Shown: positions 8,468-18,146, numbered from the stretch's first letter. The stretch: 64,000 nucleotides of DNA from Sabulibacter ruber (GCF_017355955.1 NZ_JAFFID010000003.1:186001-250000), one strand, 5' to 3'. Numbers and translations are program-made. The notes: a model not told the origin generated them from the sequence alone.

Positions 8468-9070
8468 TCACCTCAACTGGTGCGGGTCATGGTGAAGCAC
8501 AGTTTCTTCTTCCAGGCAGTGGAGTTCTGGCAGCAGGTCTACCTTTAATTGCAATTGAGAAGCGGCTGTAAGGGAGAAGCAGAGAACCTGTTCGGTGCCC
8601 CAGGGAATGTCAGTAAACAATTCAGGCACCAGGTAATTCAGGCCCAGCAGGTAATAACCTCCGCTTTTAGCAGGCCCAAAGACCACATCGCTGGTTTCTA
8701 GCTTTTGGTAGGCCTCTTGCAGTAACTCAGGTGTAAGGTTAGGACAATCACTCCCCACCATGATGATTGGCGAGTAACCTTCTACCAGCCCTTTGGCAAA
8801 CAAAAACTGCAGACGGTAGCCCACTTCTCTGTCAATTGGTACCTGTTGCCGCTCCCATGAACCATCAAACCGGAAATCCTCAGCCGCAAGGTTTTCTTCC
8901 TGGCAAACCCATTTGGTGACGGGTACAGGAAAGTTATTAATGTGGGATTGCTCTGAAAAGTGATTGAAAACCTGATACACTTGCTCACCTCCAAAGGAAT
9001 GAGCCGGATGTGGCTTTGTTTTGCCTACCTCAAGAGTTTGGACTAAAATGAGCAGTAAACGTTTCGTCAT
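8468..9070 (-). CDS. DUF2064 (TIGR04282) glycosyltransferase-like protein
   Basis: A 200-residue protein with the GT-A-like nucleotidyl/glycosyltransferase fold of DUF2064. The signature IIMVGSDCPNLTPELLQEAYQKL appears near residue 105, and VVFGPAKSGGYYLLGL near 130. Family members normally begin with LLIxFVKxPxxGxVKTRLA; here it reads LLLILVQTLEVGKTKPHPAHSFG, so the nucleotide-binding N-terminus has lost the usual TRLA motif and may be impaired. I chose the ATG at 9070 because it starts directly before the conserved strand. Related proteins are annotated as glycosyltransferases with unknown acceptors. Confidence 0.82.
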   Translation of the reverse strand: MTKRLLLILVQTLEVGKTKPHPAHSFGGEQVYQVFNHFSEQSHINNFPVPVTKWVCQEENLAAEDFRFDGSWERQQVPIDREVGYRLQFLFAKGLVEGYSPIIMVGSDCPNLTPELLQEAYQKLETSDVVFGPAKSGGYYLLGLNYLVPELFTDIPWGTEQVLCFSLTAASQLQLKVDLLPELHCLEEETVLHHDPHQLR

Positions 9071-9214
9071 AGAGGTATACCCTGCCAAAAGATACTACAC
9101 AAGGGAAAAGGGAATAATTAGCTTTCCTGTATGATTAGGGAAGTTCATCAGTTACTAATAGAAAGAAAACGCCTCTTTATTTAAAGAAGTAAAAAACTCA
9201 ACTCCAGGGGAATC

Positions 9215-10054
9215 TTATTTACTGTTGCTGTTACCCATCACGTACATTTCCTCCAGCGTAGGGTTTACGCTTCCTCCTTCCGGCTCCAGGGTCACGGCAA
9301 AGGCTTGGGCCTCTTCAATGGCTTTCATGCGCTGCAAGGTACTGTCGGTGGATTTCACCACCCCGGCGTCTATGGGTTTGCCCTGCGCCAGGGCCCATAG
9401 CTGGTATTGCCGACCGGTAGGAGCCTTGGGCAAGCTGGAGGCATCAAAGTAAACCTCTTTGGTTTCCTGGTTCCAGAACACAGTGGCCTGGGCATCGGGG
9501 TGCTGGGTTACGCCTTTCAACTGCACCAACACGGTACTGGGGTTACGGAGCACTCCCAGTAAACTCTCTGATTGGAAATTCCGCTGCTCCAGCTGACTGA
9601 CCTGCAAGGCATACTGCCGGGAGTCCTGGCGGGCAAGTGCCAACTCAGACCGGGTGTTCCGTAAGTTGCTGTAGAGGTACACGTTGAAGCCCACACTCAA
9701 AACCAGCAATACTGCTGCCACCATCTGCCACCAGCGGGAATTAGACCGTTCTGTAAACTCCTCTGTGGCACTTGGGTTTAAAGGCAGAACCCGGCCGTTG
9801 ACCGGCGTGGTTTCTTTGCGGGGCGGGGTAACCGCCTCCATCTGGCGGATGATCTGATCTTCCAGTTCAGGGCGTGGGGCTTTGGCGTGGGTTAAAGCAT
9901 AGGCTTCCATGGTACGGAGGCATTCCTCCAAAGCCATGCGTACCTGGGGGTGTTGCGCAGCTAATCGGTCCACCTCTGCACTCTCGGCAGGGGTCAGTCC
10001 ACCGGCTGCGTACAGCTCCAGCACTCCTGAATCTATATACTCCTGTATGTTCAA
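9215..10054 (-). CDS. anti-sigma factor, RskA family
   Basis: A 279-residue single-pass membrane anti-sigma factor. The cytoplasmic N-terminus (MNIQEYIDSGVLELYAAGGLTPAESAEVDRL, about 1-60) is the sigma-binding zinc-less anti-sigma helix bundle. One transmembrane helix lies near 110-132 (WWQMVAAVLLVLSVGFNVYLYS), and a C-terminal extracytoplasmic RskA domain spans about 165-275 (VFWNQETKEVYFDASSLP, GRQYQLWALAQGKPIDAGVV). It follows the sigma factor gene with a 2-bp gap, so it is cotranscribed and almost certainly sequesters that sigma factor. RskA-type anti-sigmas are released by regulated proteolysis; the signal here is unknown. Confidence 0.92.
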   Translation of the reverse strand: MNIQEYIDSGVLELYAAGGLTPAESAEVDRLAAQHPQVRMALEECLRTMEAYALTHAKAPRPELEDQIIRQMEAVTPPRKETTPVNGRVLPLNPSATEEFTERSNSRWWQMVAAVLLVLSVGFNVYLYSNLRNTRSELALARQDSRQYALQVSQLEQRNFQSESLLGVLRNPSTVLVQLKGVTQHPDAQATVFWNQETKEVYFDASSLPKAPTGRQYQLWALAQGKPIDAGVVKSTDSTLQRMKAIEEAQAFAVTLEPEGGSVNPTLEEMYVMGNSNSK

Positions 10055-10056
10055 CT

Positions 10057-10602
10057 CTATTTGATTAATTTGCTCAAGAATTTAATGGCCATCCGAGCCC
10101 GGGTTTTCACCGTTCCCAATGGAATATTCAGCTCTTCTGCCACTTCGCTCTGGGTGAAACCGTTAAAGTACATTAAATCTATGATTACTTTCTGATCCGG
10201 GTTCAATTGTTCGGTCATTTCCTGCAACCCGATGTGGTCTGGCTTGATTCCGTCACTGCTTACCATGTGCGTGGTAACGGTGTTTTCCATGGGCTGCGTT
10301 TTAGAACTTACGCGGTATTGTTTTGAGCGGATTTTATCAATGGCGAGATTTCTGGCTATGTTGAGCATCCAGGTAAACAACCGGCCCTTCTGCTCATCAT
10401 AGGTAGGAAAAGCGGACCAGATCTTCACGAAACTTTCCTGCAATACGTCCTCGGCTACCTCTTCCTGCTTCACAATACGGAGGATCACCCCGTACAAAGC
10501 TGCCGAGTAGTTACGGTAAAGAAGAGTGATGGCTTTCTGGTCCTGTGCCCGCAACTGGGCCACCAGTTTCTCTTCTGATGAAATATTAGATGATGTATCC
10601 AA
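10057..10602 (-). CDS. ECF RNA polymerase sigma factor
   Basis: A 181-residue sigma-70 family ECF factor. Region 2 (ALYGVILRIVKQEEVAEDVLQESFVKIW, then GRLFTWMLNIARNLAIDKIR) occupies about residues 33-95. Region 4 (LNPDQKVIIDLMYFNGFTQSEVAEELNIPLGTVKTRARMAIKFL) occupies about 133-177 and contains the helix-turn-helix. A 40-residue linker joins them. It is the SigK-like type paired with RskA anti-sigmas, and the partner gene lies immediately downstream. Such pairs are usually autoregulated from the promoter in front of the sigma gene (10603-10800), but I could not assign the promoter sequence. Confidence 0.95.
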   Translation of the reverse strand: MDTSSNISSEEKLVAQLRAQDQKAITLLYRNYSAALYGVILRIVKQEEVAEDVLQESFVKIWSAFPTYDEQKGRLFTWMLNIARNLAIDKIRSKQYRVSSKTQPMENTVTTHMVSSDGIKPDHIGLQEMTEQLNPDQKVIIDLMYFNGFTQSEVAEELNIPLGTVKTRARMAIKFLSKLIK

Positions 10603-10800
10603 CCAATAAAGGTGTTAAGCCGCGCATGTTTGGTGCCGACAGTGATGACTATGCAGGGGAAATGGATGCTCCATGCTTTACGTACTTTTGTAAACACCGT
10701 AAGTGGGGGAATGTTTGAAGCAGGTAAAGCCGAAATTCAAAACTCCGTATTAGTACGCTGCCTAGAGGATTTGGTTTGGGGCATTTTACAAAAAATCAGT

Positions 10801-11565
10801 TCAGGAATAGCCCAGCACTTTATACGTAACAAACCCTACCCATTCATGAATCAGATGCGACCATTTCCAGAGCGCCTCGGGATTGGGGATGAGCAGGTCA
10901 TCCAGGTGAAAGCTGCGGTCATGGGTCTGGAAATCGGCGGGGAAAGTATCCACCGGCAGCCCTACTTTGTCAAAGCAGCCTTTGGCTCTACGCATGTGAA
11001 ACGCCGAGGTGATCAGCACCAGCTTCTTCAAATGACGTTGCCCCTGGAGAAGTTCTTTGGTGAACTGGACGTTCTCGCGGGTGTTATGGCTGCGCTCTTC
11101 CAGCAGCAGATCCAGGGCCGGAACCCCGGCATACAAGGCGGTTTGCTGCAGATTGCTGGCCTCTGTCTTGGCTACCTTTTTTATCGCCCCTGAGCCGCCG
11201 GAGATGACGATTTTCTTCACCTTCCCCATTTTGTAGAGCTGAATGGCATCTAAGATACGTTCGGCCCCCTCGCGGTAATGCACCCGGTCATGCGGTGATT
11301 TGTTTACTTCGGTTACCCCGGTGAGCACAATGGCGGCGTCATATTGAGCTACGTCCCGCATTAAGATGGGCGATGGCTCCCAGGCCAACCAGGCTTCGTT
11401 CAGCAGAAAAGGATTGGTGAAGAACAGCAACAGGAGAATACCGGCACCGTAGGCTTTTCGTTTTTTAGCCGGATTTCTGAAAAGAAGCCCTAAAACAAGC
11501 AGGATAATGATCCAAAGCAGCGGAGAAACTAAGTACTGGAGAAGTTTAGAAAGCAGGAAAAACAT
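10801..11565 (-). CDS. YdcF/ElyC family membrane protein (DUF218)
   Basis: A 254-residue protein with two N-terminal transmembrane helices (about 3-35 and 40-58) followed by a DUF218 domain: YDAAIVLTGVTEV, HYREGAERILDAIQLYKMGKVKKIVISGGSG, EASNLQQTALYAGVPALDLLLEERSHNTRENV, KKLVLITSAFHMRRAKGCFDKVGLPVDTFPADF. This is the ElyC/SanA/YdcF group, implicated in envelope or lipid-carrier metabolism. I prefer the ATG at 11565 (MFFLLSKLL) over 11589. The segment at 11459-11498 that encodes LLFRNPAKKRKAYG has the form of the dispersed 40-bp palindromic element, an unusual location for it. Confidence 0.88.
   Translation of the reverse strand: MFFLLSKLLQYLVSPLLWIIILLVLGLLFRNPAKKRKAYGAGILLLLFFTNPFLLNEAWLAWEPSPILMRDVAQYDAAIVLTGVTEVNKSPHDRVHYREGAERILDAIQLYKMGKVKKIVISGGSGAIKKVAKTEASNLQQTALYAGVPALDLLLEERSHNTRENVQFTKELLQGQRHLKKLVLITSAFHMRRAKGCFDKVGLPVDTFPADFQTHDRSFHLDDLLIPNPEALWKWSHLIHEWVGFVTYKVLGYS
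11459..11498. repeat. degenerate 40-bp palindromic element inside ydcF-like CDS
   Basis: CGTTTTTTAGCCGGATTTCT followed by GAAAAGAAGCCCTAAAACAA. It shares length and half-site spacing with the intergenic copies but lies in frame within the membrane-loop region of the YdcF-like gene. Low-complexity Lys codons could produce the resemblance by chance. Confidence 0.4.
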
Positions 11566-11650
11566 AGAAAGTAAGAAGCCACATGGCAAGCCGCGCGCGC
11601 ACCACGGTACACCACGCTACCAGGAACCTGTGGAAAGCAATTTTTCAAAT

Positions 11651-11878
11651 TCAACTACCAAAGAAACGCCGGATCACCCAAAGCACCAAACTGAGCAGCA
11701 GGCTTAGCAGCAGCATGGTAGTGAACGGGGCGAAGACTTTGAACCCAGGCCGCTCTACCCGCACATCGCCGGGCAAGCGCCCAAACCAGTCCAGGCGCGG
11801 ACCAGCCAACCACAGCAACAGCCCTATACCGGCAATGACTAATCCCAGAACAACTAAATACTTTCCTATGGGCTGCAT
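11651..11878 (-). CDS. DUF2905 family small membrane protein
   Basis: A 75-residue inner-membrane protein with two transmembrane helices (about 5-27 and 50-70) separated by the family motif WFGRLPGDVRVERPGFKVFAPFTTMLLLSL. DUF2905 proteins are short and widespread, with no known function. The length is normal. It sits 86 bp upstream of the YdcF-like start on the same strand and may be cotranscribed with it. Confidence 0.9.
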   Translation of the reverse strand: MQPIGKYLVVLGLVIAGIGLLLWLAGPRLDWFGRLPGDVRVERPGFKVFAPFTTMLLLSLLLSLVLWVIRRFFGS

Positions 11879-11922
11879 CCTTTTCTTAACTTTTTAGCTC
11901 TTTTGTGTAAATAAACTCAGAC

Positions 11923-13845
11923 ATGCGGTTTAGTAAAACAACACGCTTCTTTACCGGGCAAGAAGCCAACTACCCGGCTATTAGCCCTTTTCAACTTATT
12001 CTCCTGCTGCTTGTGCTTGCCGTTTTACCTGTGTACGGCCAAACTTTTTTTGAGACAAAAAACATTTCCGTAGCTGCGCCAGGAAAGATAAACTTCTCTA
12101 TTTCTCGTCCAGATTTTCAAGTTGCCCTCAAAACCAAGTCTGTTCCGGCTCCGCAGATAAGCGCTTCGGTGGCCCGGTTCAAACAAATCAAAGATAGCCT
12201 CAGCCTGCTTCAAAAAACACCTGCCCGGAAGCCCGGCCAAGCCACGCCGCAGACTTTGGGCACGGCAAGGCCGCCCAAAATAGAACACGGATTCTTTGGC
12301 CATGAGTTGCCCGGCATTCCCAATGACGATGACATGGCCATTTCCAACGCGGGGATGATTGTAAGCGTGATGAACGGCCGGATTGCCATCCACAATGAAG
12401 CTGGTACCATGCTAAAAAGCCAGTCGCTTTCGGCTTTCGCGCAAACGCCGGCCGTGAATGGGTTTGATCCGCACGTGGTGTATGACCCAGCCCAGGACCG
12501 GTTTGTGGTGGTTTTCCTGACGGGTAACGTAGCCGCCTCCAGCCAGATTCATGTGGCGGTGTCGGCCTCTGGTGATCCGCTGGGTAACTGGTACACTTAT
12601 CACCTGAACGGCAATCCTTTGAACGATGGTACCTGGAGTGATTTCCCGGCCATTGCCCTTTCGCAGGAAGAACTCTATATCACCTGCAACACCTTTACCG
12701 ATGGCTCGGTCCAGAACTCTGGTTTCCGGCAGTCGGTGATCTGGCAGTTGAGCAAACAGAAGCTGTTCTCGGGTCAGCCGTTAACCCTGGCAGATACCCG
12801 GTACCATCATTCCATCAAGCACAACGGCGTGGCCCTTTTCAACCTCACGCCCGTTAAAAGCAGTACCGTAGCCGGAACGCTGCCCTTTTACTTTCTCTCT
12901 AACGAGGCCATCACGGCCAACCAATCCAGCAAATTGGTTTTGGTTCGGCTTTCCTCCCCTCTAACCAGCAATTCGGCGGCAATCACCATAGTGGAGTGCT
13001 CAGGAGTTACTCCTTATACCTTACCTCCCAACGTTCGGCAAAAGAACTCCACCTATGTCTTTGACCGGAACGATGCCCGTATTTTGCAGGCCTTTCTGCA
13101 CGGTGAGCGCATCCGGTTTGTGATGAATGCCTTGAACGCCTCAGAAGAAAACCCCAGAGCGGGCATTTACTACGGGCAAATCACCAACCTTCAATCGGTT
13201 ACCCCCACGGTGCAGGCCAGCCTGGTGCCCGAGGCGCTGGATGCCGCCTTTCCGTCATTGGTGTACATGGGTTTGACGGAAACCGATCATGCTGCCCTGA
13301 TTGTGTATGCGCACGCCTCTCCTTCTGAGTTCCCGGGTTTCTCGGGTGTTTTCGTGAATTCAGAGGGAGAGTTCTCGGCTCCGGTCCGCATCAGGGAAGG
13401 CGAGAACCATGTTCCCATCCTGGGTGACTACACCGGGGTAAGCCGACAGTTTAACAAACCCGGTATTGCGTGGGTCCAGGGTTGTGCCATTGTGGGCGCA
13501 GGGCCGGGTGGCGGAACACGGCAGCCGTATCTGGCCAAGATTGCAAGCCCCAACGTGCTAAGTTCCCCTTCCCCCGGGTATGCCAAAAGCACCAGAATAC
13601 ACCCCAATCCCACCTCAGCCCGGTTTACGTTACTGTTCAGGATGGAAAAACCGGCAGAACTCACCGTCACCCTGCATACTCTGGAAGGAAAGCTGGTGGC
13701 CGTTCTGCTAAAAGACCATGTGCGGGCGGGCGAAACTACCTTTCTTTTCAGCACAGATTCCCTGCCGGCAGGTGTATATGTCCTTTCCGGGGTGACTCCG
13801 CAAAAAGAAAAGGTCTTCCAGCAGCGCCTGGTGGTTACCAGATAA
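11923..13845 (+). CDS. secreted T9SS type A sorting domain protein
   Basis: A 640-residue exported protein. It has an N-terminal hydrophobic segment about residues 24-40 (LILLLLVLAVLPVYGQ, cut after YGQ) and a large repeat-poor region containing propeller-like strands (HVVYDPAQDRFVVVFLTG, DGTWSDFPAIALSQEELYITC, YVFDRNDARILQAF). The C-terminal Por sorting domain of about 80 residues starts with RIHPNPTSARFTLLF, contains ELTVTLHTLEGKLVAVLL and ends VFQQRLVVTR. It is therefore secreted by the type IX system and released or anchored at the cell surface. No enzymatic motif was recognised. The gene is followed by a copy of the 40-bp palindrome. Confidence 0.85.
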   Translation: MRFSKTTRFFTGQEANYPAISPFQLILLLLVLAVLPVYGQTFFETKNISVAAPGKINFSISRPDFQVALKTKSVPAPQISASVARFKQIKDSLSLLQKTPARKPGQATPQTLGTARPPKIEHGFFGHELPGIPNDDDMAISNAGMIVSVMNGRIAIHNEAGTMLKSQSLSAFAQTPAVNGFDPHVVYDPAQDRFVVVFLTGNVAASSQIHVAVSASGDPLGNWYTYHLNGNPLNDGTWSDFPAIALSQEELYITCNTFTDGSVQNSGFRQSVIWQLSKQKLFSGQPLTLADTRYHHSIKHNGVALFNLTPVKSSTVAGTLPFYFLSNEAITANQSSKLVLVRLSSPLTSNSAAITIVECSGVTPYTLPPNVRQKNSTYVFDRNDARILQAFLHGERIRFVMNALNASEENPRAGIYYGQITNLQSVTPTVQASLVPEALDAAFPSLVYMGLTETDHAALIVYAHASPSEFPGFSGVFVNSEGEFSAPVRIREGENHVPILGDYTGVSRQFNKPGIAWVQGCAIVGAGPGGGTRQPYLAKIASPNVLSSPSPGYAKSTRIHPNPTSARFTLLFRMEKPAELTVTLHTLEGKLVAVLLKDHVRAGETTFLFSTDSLPAGVYVLSGVTPQKEKVFQQRLVVTR

Positions 13846-13848
13846 CCT

Positions 13849-13888
13849 CTGTTTTCAAGCCGTTTTCCAGAAATCGGCCTTAAAACCT
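13849..13888. repeat. 40-bp palindromic element copy
   Basis: CTGTTTTCAAGCCGTTTTCC followed by AGAAATCGGCCTTAAAACCT. It begins 3 bp after the T9SS gene stop and can fold as a weak hairpin, so it may serve as that gene's terminator. Confidence 0.7.
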
Positions 13889-13946
13889 AACGCTGGTTCC
13901 TGTTTATTCCATTGCCGGCTTGCAAAGCACTCCTCTGATTTTTGAA

Positions 13947-13954
13947 TACCTTTG
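13947..13954 (+). promoter_or_regulatory. -7 promoter element for kdsB
   Basis: TACCTTTG matches TAnnTTTG and lies 52 bp upstream of the kdsB ATG. Confidence 0.5.
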
Positions 13955-14006
13955 CCCGCAGTTGTAACGTTAACAAACCCGTAAACCCCACCTGAATCCT
14001 GACTTT

Positions 14007-14753
14007 ATGAATGCTGTTGGAATAATCCCTGCCCGTTTTGCTTCTACCCGATACCCTGGCAAACCCCTGGTGATGCTGGAAGGAAAATCCATGATCCAAC
14101 GGGTGTACGAGCAGGCGAAAAAAGCCAACCTGCAGAAAGTGGTAGTGGCCACCGATGATGAGCGCATCTGGCAACACGTACAGGAATTTGGCGGAAAGGT
14201 GGTCATGACCTCCTCCCATCACCAAAGCGGCACCGACCGCTGCCAGGAAGCTTATTCCCAACTAGGTGAATTGTTTGACGTGGTGGTGAACATCCAGGGC
14301 GATGAGCCTTTCATCCAGCCCGAGCAGATCAATAAAGTTGTAGGCTGCTTTGCCCAACCCGAAGCCCAGATTGCCACCCTCATTAAACCTGTTCAGTCTC
14401 AGGAAGAACTCTTTAACCCCAACAGCCCGAAGGTAGTCATTGGAGCGCAGCAGCAGGCCTTGTACTTCAGCCGCCACCCCGTTCCATACCTGCGCGGCGT
14501 GGATCAGCAGGATTGGCTTTCGGCCCACGGGTTCTATAAGCACATCGGGATTTACGGTTACCGAAGCTCGGTGTTAGCCCAACTCACGCAACTTCAACCT
14601 TCTCCCCTGGAGAAAGCAGAGTCTTTGGAACAGCTCCGGTGGTTGGAGCATGGCTTTAAGATCATCACTGCCGTGACGGAGTTGGAAACTATTGGCATTG
14701 ATACGCCAGCTGATTTGGAGAAAGCAGTTTTGTTTTTGCAGAGCCAAGGGTAA
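14007..14753 (+). CDS. kdsB: 3-deoxy-manno-octulosonate cytidylyltransferase
   Basis: A 248-residue cytoplasmic enzyme that activates Kdo as CMP-Kdo for lipopolysaccharide inner core synthesis. The N-terminal signature is GIIPARFASTRYPGKPLVMLEGKSMIQRVYEQ, with the CTP-binding PARxxSxRxPGKPL motif. VVNIQGDEPFI near residue 93 holds the metal-binding Asp, and YFSRHPVPYLRG near 150 and KHIGIYGYR near 180 are conserved. The C-terminus IGIDTPADLEKA is typical. The length is normal. It is monocistronic in this window. Presence of kdsB supports a Gram-negative outer membrane with Kdo-based LPS. Confidence 0.97.
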   Translation: MNAVGIIPARFASTRYPGKPLVMLEGKSMIQRVYEQAKKANLQKVVVATDDERIWQHVQEFGGKVVMTSSHHQSGTDRCQEAYSQLGELFDVVVNIQGDEPFIQPEQINKVVGCFAQPEAQIATLIKPVQSQEELFNPNSPKVVIGAQQQALYFSRHPVPYLRGVDQQDWLSAHGFYKHIGIYGYRSSVLAQLTQLQPSPLEKAESLEQLRWLEHGFKIITAVTELETIGIDTPADLEKAVLFLQSQG

Positions 14754-14755
14754 GT

Positions 14756-14849
14756 TTCCTTACAGTATTTGGTCCTGTAGTTTGCGATTGCTGGCGATGT
14801 GACCGCTGATCCAGTGACTCATGAACTTGATAGTTTCATAGTTACCCTC
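14756..14849 (-). pseudogene. possible 3' remnant of a hemerythrin-like gene
   Basis: On the minus strand an open tail of about 30 codons reads TEGNYETIKFMSHWISGHIA then SNRKLQDQIL and a stop. The spacing W-x3-HI-x-S resembles the C-terminal helix of bacterial hemerythrin-like proteins (FLxxWLxxHIxxxDKK), but the ligand Asp is replaced by Asn. Upstream coding sequence is missing and replaced by repeat-like DNA, so at best this is a decayed fragment. The resemblance is short and may be accidental. Confidence 0.3.
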
Positions 14850-14870
14850 CGTGCGCTCACGGCCGCGGGG

Positions 14871-15200
14871 TCCAGTCTTCCGCGCTCGCGCTGTACCAGC
14901 TTCCTTTGCTCCCTTTCGGTCGCAATGCCTGTCGGCACCGGTACCTGCTAAGGCGCTCGCCCGAAAGACTGGAATCGGGGAAAGTAATAGAATCGGTGAC
15001 GATATTGGTCCTCGTAGCCTCGTAGAGACAAGGCAGTGCCTTGTCTCCTACAACCATTACCTTTCCTTTCCATGGTTCAAGTCTGTGACTTGGACCTACC
15101 ATGGTCGGCAGTTTGCAACTGCCGTGAGGCAATAGCCTCAAAGACAGGTCCTTAGATCCGCTGGCGCGAGCCTCCGGCTCGTGTCCGCACGTATTCCAGA
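14871..15200. repeat. cluster of REP-like palindromes
   Basis: No gene. Several nested palindromes follow one another: TCCAGTCTT (14871-14879) and AAGACTGGA (14965-14973) enclose a GC-rich unit of about 103 bp; GTAGAGACAAGGCA / TGCCTTGTCTCCTAC at 15022-15051; CAAGTCTGTGACTTG near 15079; GGCAGTTTGCAACTGCC near 15106; and a GCGAGCCTCCGGCTCG core near 15165. The AGAGACAAGGCA palindrome recurs at 44984. This looks like a landing zone for small dispersed palindromic elements. Confidence 0.6.
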
Positions 15201-15382
15201 ATGTCTTTTCTAAGTAGTAGTAATAGCGTCTTTACCAGCTAGCCACTGCTTTTCTCACTTAAAACCAGACTGTTCTAGAAGCAACCTTTCAAACAACAGA
15301 ATCCCTCATCAAAGAGGCAGGAGAATGTTCATCCCAATAGATATATCACCAATCGGGCTTCACCCTCAATCAAATAAAAAAA

Positions 15383-15430
15383 GCCTTCAATTCCGGCCTG
15401 TTTTGATGAAAACAGGCCTAAATCGAAGGC
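15383..15430. terminator. terminator of eIF1-like gene / 40-bp palindromic element copy
   Basis: Arms 15383-15404 and 15409-15430 pair over 22 positions with three mismatches around a GATG loop. The hairpin is preceded on the minus-strand exit side by an A-run (T-run in RNA). It sits 24 nt beyond the stop of the gene at 15455. The inner part GGCCTGTTTT / AAAACAGGCC is the core of the 40-bp family. Confidence 0.8.
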
Positions 15431-15454
15431 GTACCTTTGAGAAAATTACCGGCC

Positions 15455-15799
15455 TCAGCCTCCGGACTTCTTCGCTTTGTAGCCCATATCTATCAGAATC
15501 TGCAGTACTTTGTCTCTAAAATCGCCTTGGATGGTGATTTCGTTTTCTTTGGCGCTGCCGCCTACCCCACATTTGGTTTTCAGGGTTTTCCCCAGGGTCT
15601 GAAGATCGCTGTCCTGGCCTACGAAACCGGTGATGAGCGTAACCTGCTTGCCGCCCCGGCTTTTCTTATCTAGTTGCACGCGCAGGTTTTGCTGTTGCGG
15701 AGGCAGGGTTTGCACCTCCTCGCCTTGCTCGTATTCGTATTCAAAATCGGGGTTGGTGGAGTAGACCACGCCTTCCCGGCCTTTCTTGTTCTTACTCAT
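15455..15799 (-). CDS. SUI1/eIF1-like translation factor (YciH type)
   Basis: A 114-residue protein with a basic N-terminus ([24 protein letters not shown]) and a C-terminal SUI1 domain of about 80 residues: [69 protein letters not shown]. The KCGxGG(S/T) and QGDxR motifs define the bacterial eIF1/YciH group, thought to influence start-codon fidelity. An upstream in-frame extension to 15946 is not conserved and overlaps the lipid kinase gene, so I start at 15799, five bases past that gene's stop; the two are probably cotranscribed. Confidence 0.93.
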   Translation of the reverse strand: MSKNKKGREGVVYSTNPDFEYEYEQGEEVQTLPPQQQNLRVQLDKKSRGGKQVTLITGFVGQDSDLQTLGKTLKTKCGVGGSAKENEITIQGDFRDKVLQILIDMGYKAKKSGG

Positions 15800-15804
15800 A
15801 AAAA

Positions 15805-16791
15805 TTATGCTTTTGCCTGTAAAGAGGCCACTACTTCTAACGACTGCGGAAACATCTGCACTGCAAACTCCTTCGCCAAGCCCATGAATTCGCCGTCGGC
15901 GTGGAAGTATTGGGGCTCTTCGCATTGTACGTGAACCGTGGCACAAGTGTGGAACTCGGCCAGACTGGAGGTGGCAATTTGTTTAGTCATGAGCCCATAG
16001 CTCAACTGAAAAGCCTCGGCTACGCCCACGTTCCGGATGAGGCAGACGTCCATCAAACCGTCCTGGATATCGGCCATGGGCGCAATGTAGGCGTTGTTCC
16101 CGTACTGTGACGCGTTGGCGAAGGCCACCACAAAGAACTCAGACGACAACTCCCGGTCTTTGATACGGACGGTGGTTTTCTGGGCTTTGAAGTTCCGGAA
16201 CTCGCGCACCACTAATTGCACGTAGCTGCTCAAACCGCGTTTAGTGCTCTGGGCGAAAGCCGAACTTACCATGGCATCGAACCCAATCCCGGCGGTGCAG
16301 AAAAACGGATGGCCGTTGATGGTGCAGGAATCAATGCGGTGAAAAGTGGGGTGGTTGAGCAAAGCCAGGGCTTTGGGCAAAATCAGGGGAATGCCTAAGT
16401 GGCGGGCTAATCCGTTGCCCGAACCCTTGGGCAGAATACCCAGGGCGGAGGAAGTACCCTTGAGTCCGCGGGCTACTTCGTTCACCGTGCCATCGCCGCC
16501 AACGGCTACTACCAGGCGGGCCCCATCGGCGGCGGCTTGCTGCGCTAGTTCGGTGGCGTGTCCGGCGTACTCGGTAAAGATGAGCTCAGGTTTCCAACGG
16601 TTGGTATCCAGGTGTTGGGCAATCAAGTCGGGCACCGAGACGTTGCTCCGCACCCCAGATCTGGGGTTCAGAATAAAGCAGGCTTTCTCTTGGGCAACCG
16701 TCTCTTGCATGGATCTCTGGGGTATGTGGTCTGATGCAGCAGACTGCCGTGCCTTAAGAAATTCTGGCGTTAGTAAAGAGCGCAATTGCAT
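15805..16791 (-). CDS. diacylglycerol/lipid kinase family protein (YegS-like)
   Basis: A 328-residue cytoplasmic lipid kinase of the DAGK catalytic family. [20 protein letters not shown] opens the domain, [19 protein letters not shown] contains the GGDGT nucleotide-binding motif, and [19 protein letters not shown] is the second signature. The C-terminal beta-sandwich includes [17 protein letters not shown] and FHADGEFMG. It probably phosphorylates diacylglycerol or a related lipid. I chose the ATG at 16791 because AGGAAAGG lies a short distance upstream; a later start at 16710 ([12 protein letters not shown]) would fit family length equally well. The eIF1-like gene follows after 5 bp. Confidence 0.92.
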   Translation of the reverse strand: MQLRSLLTPEFLKARQSAASDHIPQRSMQETVAQEKACFILNPRSGVRSNVSVPDLIAQHLDTNRWKPELIFTEYAGHATELAQQAAADGARLVVAVGGDGTVNEVARGLKGTSSALGILPKGSGNGLARHLGIPLILPKALALLNHPTFHRIDSCTINGHPFFCTAGIGFDAMVSSAFAQSTKRGLSSYVQLVVREFRNFKAQKTTVRIKDRELSSEFFVVAFANASQYGNNAYIAPMADIQDGLMDVCLIRNVGVAEAFQLSYGLMTKQIATSSLAEFHTCATVHVQCEEPQYFHADGEFMGLAKEFAVQMFPQSLEVVASLQAKA

Positions 16792-16804
16792 GGGTCTGCC
16801 TTTC

Positions 16805-16844
16805 CTGTTTTTTGGCTGTTTTGGTAAAAATAAACAAAAAAGTG
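16805..16844. repeat. degenerate 40-bp palindromic element
   Basis: CTGTTTTTTGGCTGTTTTGG followed by TAAAAATAAACAAAAAAGTG. It shares length and left half with the family; the right half has decayed. It lies between the lipid kinase start and the gap stop. Confidence 0.45.
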
Positions 16845-16889
16845 GTGCCACCAGAAGGCAGCACCACTTCCTATAAAAGGTTTGGTAAC

Positions 16890-17906
<1,017 letters not shown>

Positions 17907-18015
17907 TTATTAAACCGCGGCAAGTTACATGTTCCCGCAGGCAAAACAAACTAAAAATTTTTGGGCTCATTTTGAGCTATTTAGCGTTTAAACGGATTTT
18001 TTTTGGGAAGGGTGC

Positions 18016-18046
18016 TTTGCAGATAAAAAAACGCCCTCTATATTTG
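18016..18046 (+). promoter_or_regulatory. promoter of tRNA-Glu
   Basis: TTTG at 18016-18019, a 19-nt spacer, then TATATTTG at 18039-18046. This is a near-perfect Bacteroidota promoter (-33 TTTG, -7 TAnnTTTG) ending 20 nt before the tRNA. Confidence 0.8.
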
Positions 18047-18066
18047 CATCATCAAAACGGAAACAT

Positions 18067-18138
18067 GGTCCGTTCGTCTAGGGGTTAGGACACCAGATTT
18101 TCATTCTGGTAACAGGGGTTCGATTCCCCTACGGACTA
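18067..18138 (+). tRNA. tRNA-Glu (anticodon TTC)
   Basis: Acceptor GGTCCGT / ACGGACT (closing G-T), D arm with GGGGTTAGGAC, anticodon stem CCAGA / TCTGG around TTTTCAT (anticodon TTC), and T arm AGGGG-TTCGATT-CCCCT. Discriminator A; CCA is not encoded. A terminator follows immediately. Confidence 0.97.
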
Positions 18139-18146
18139 CAGCAAAA

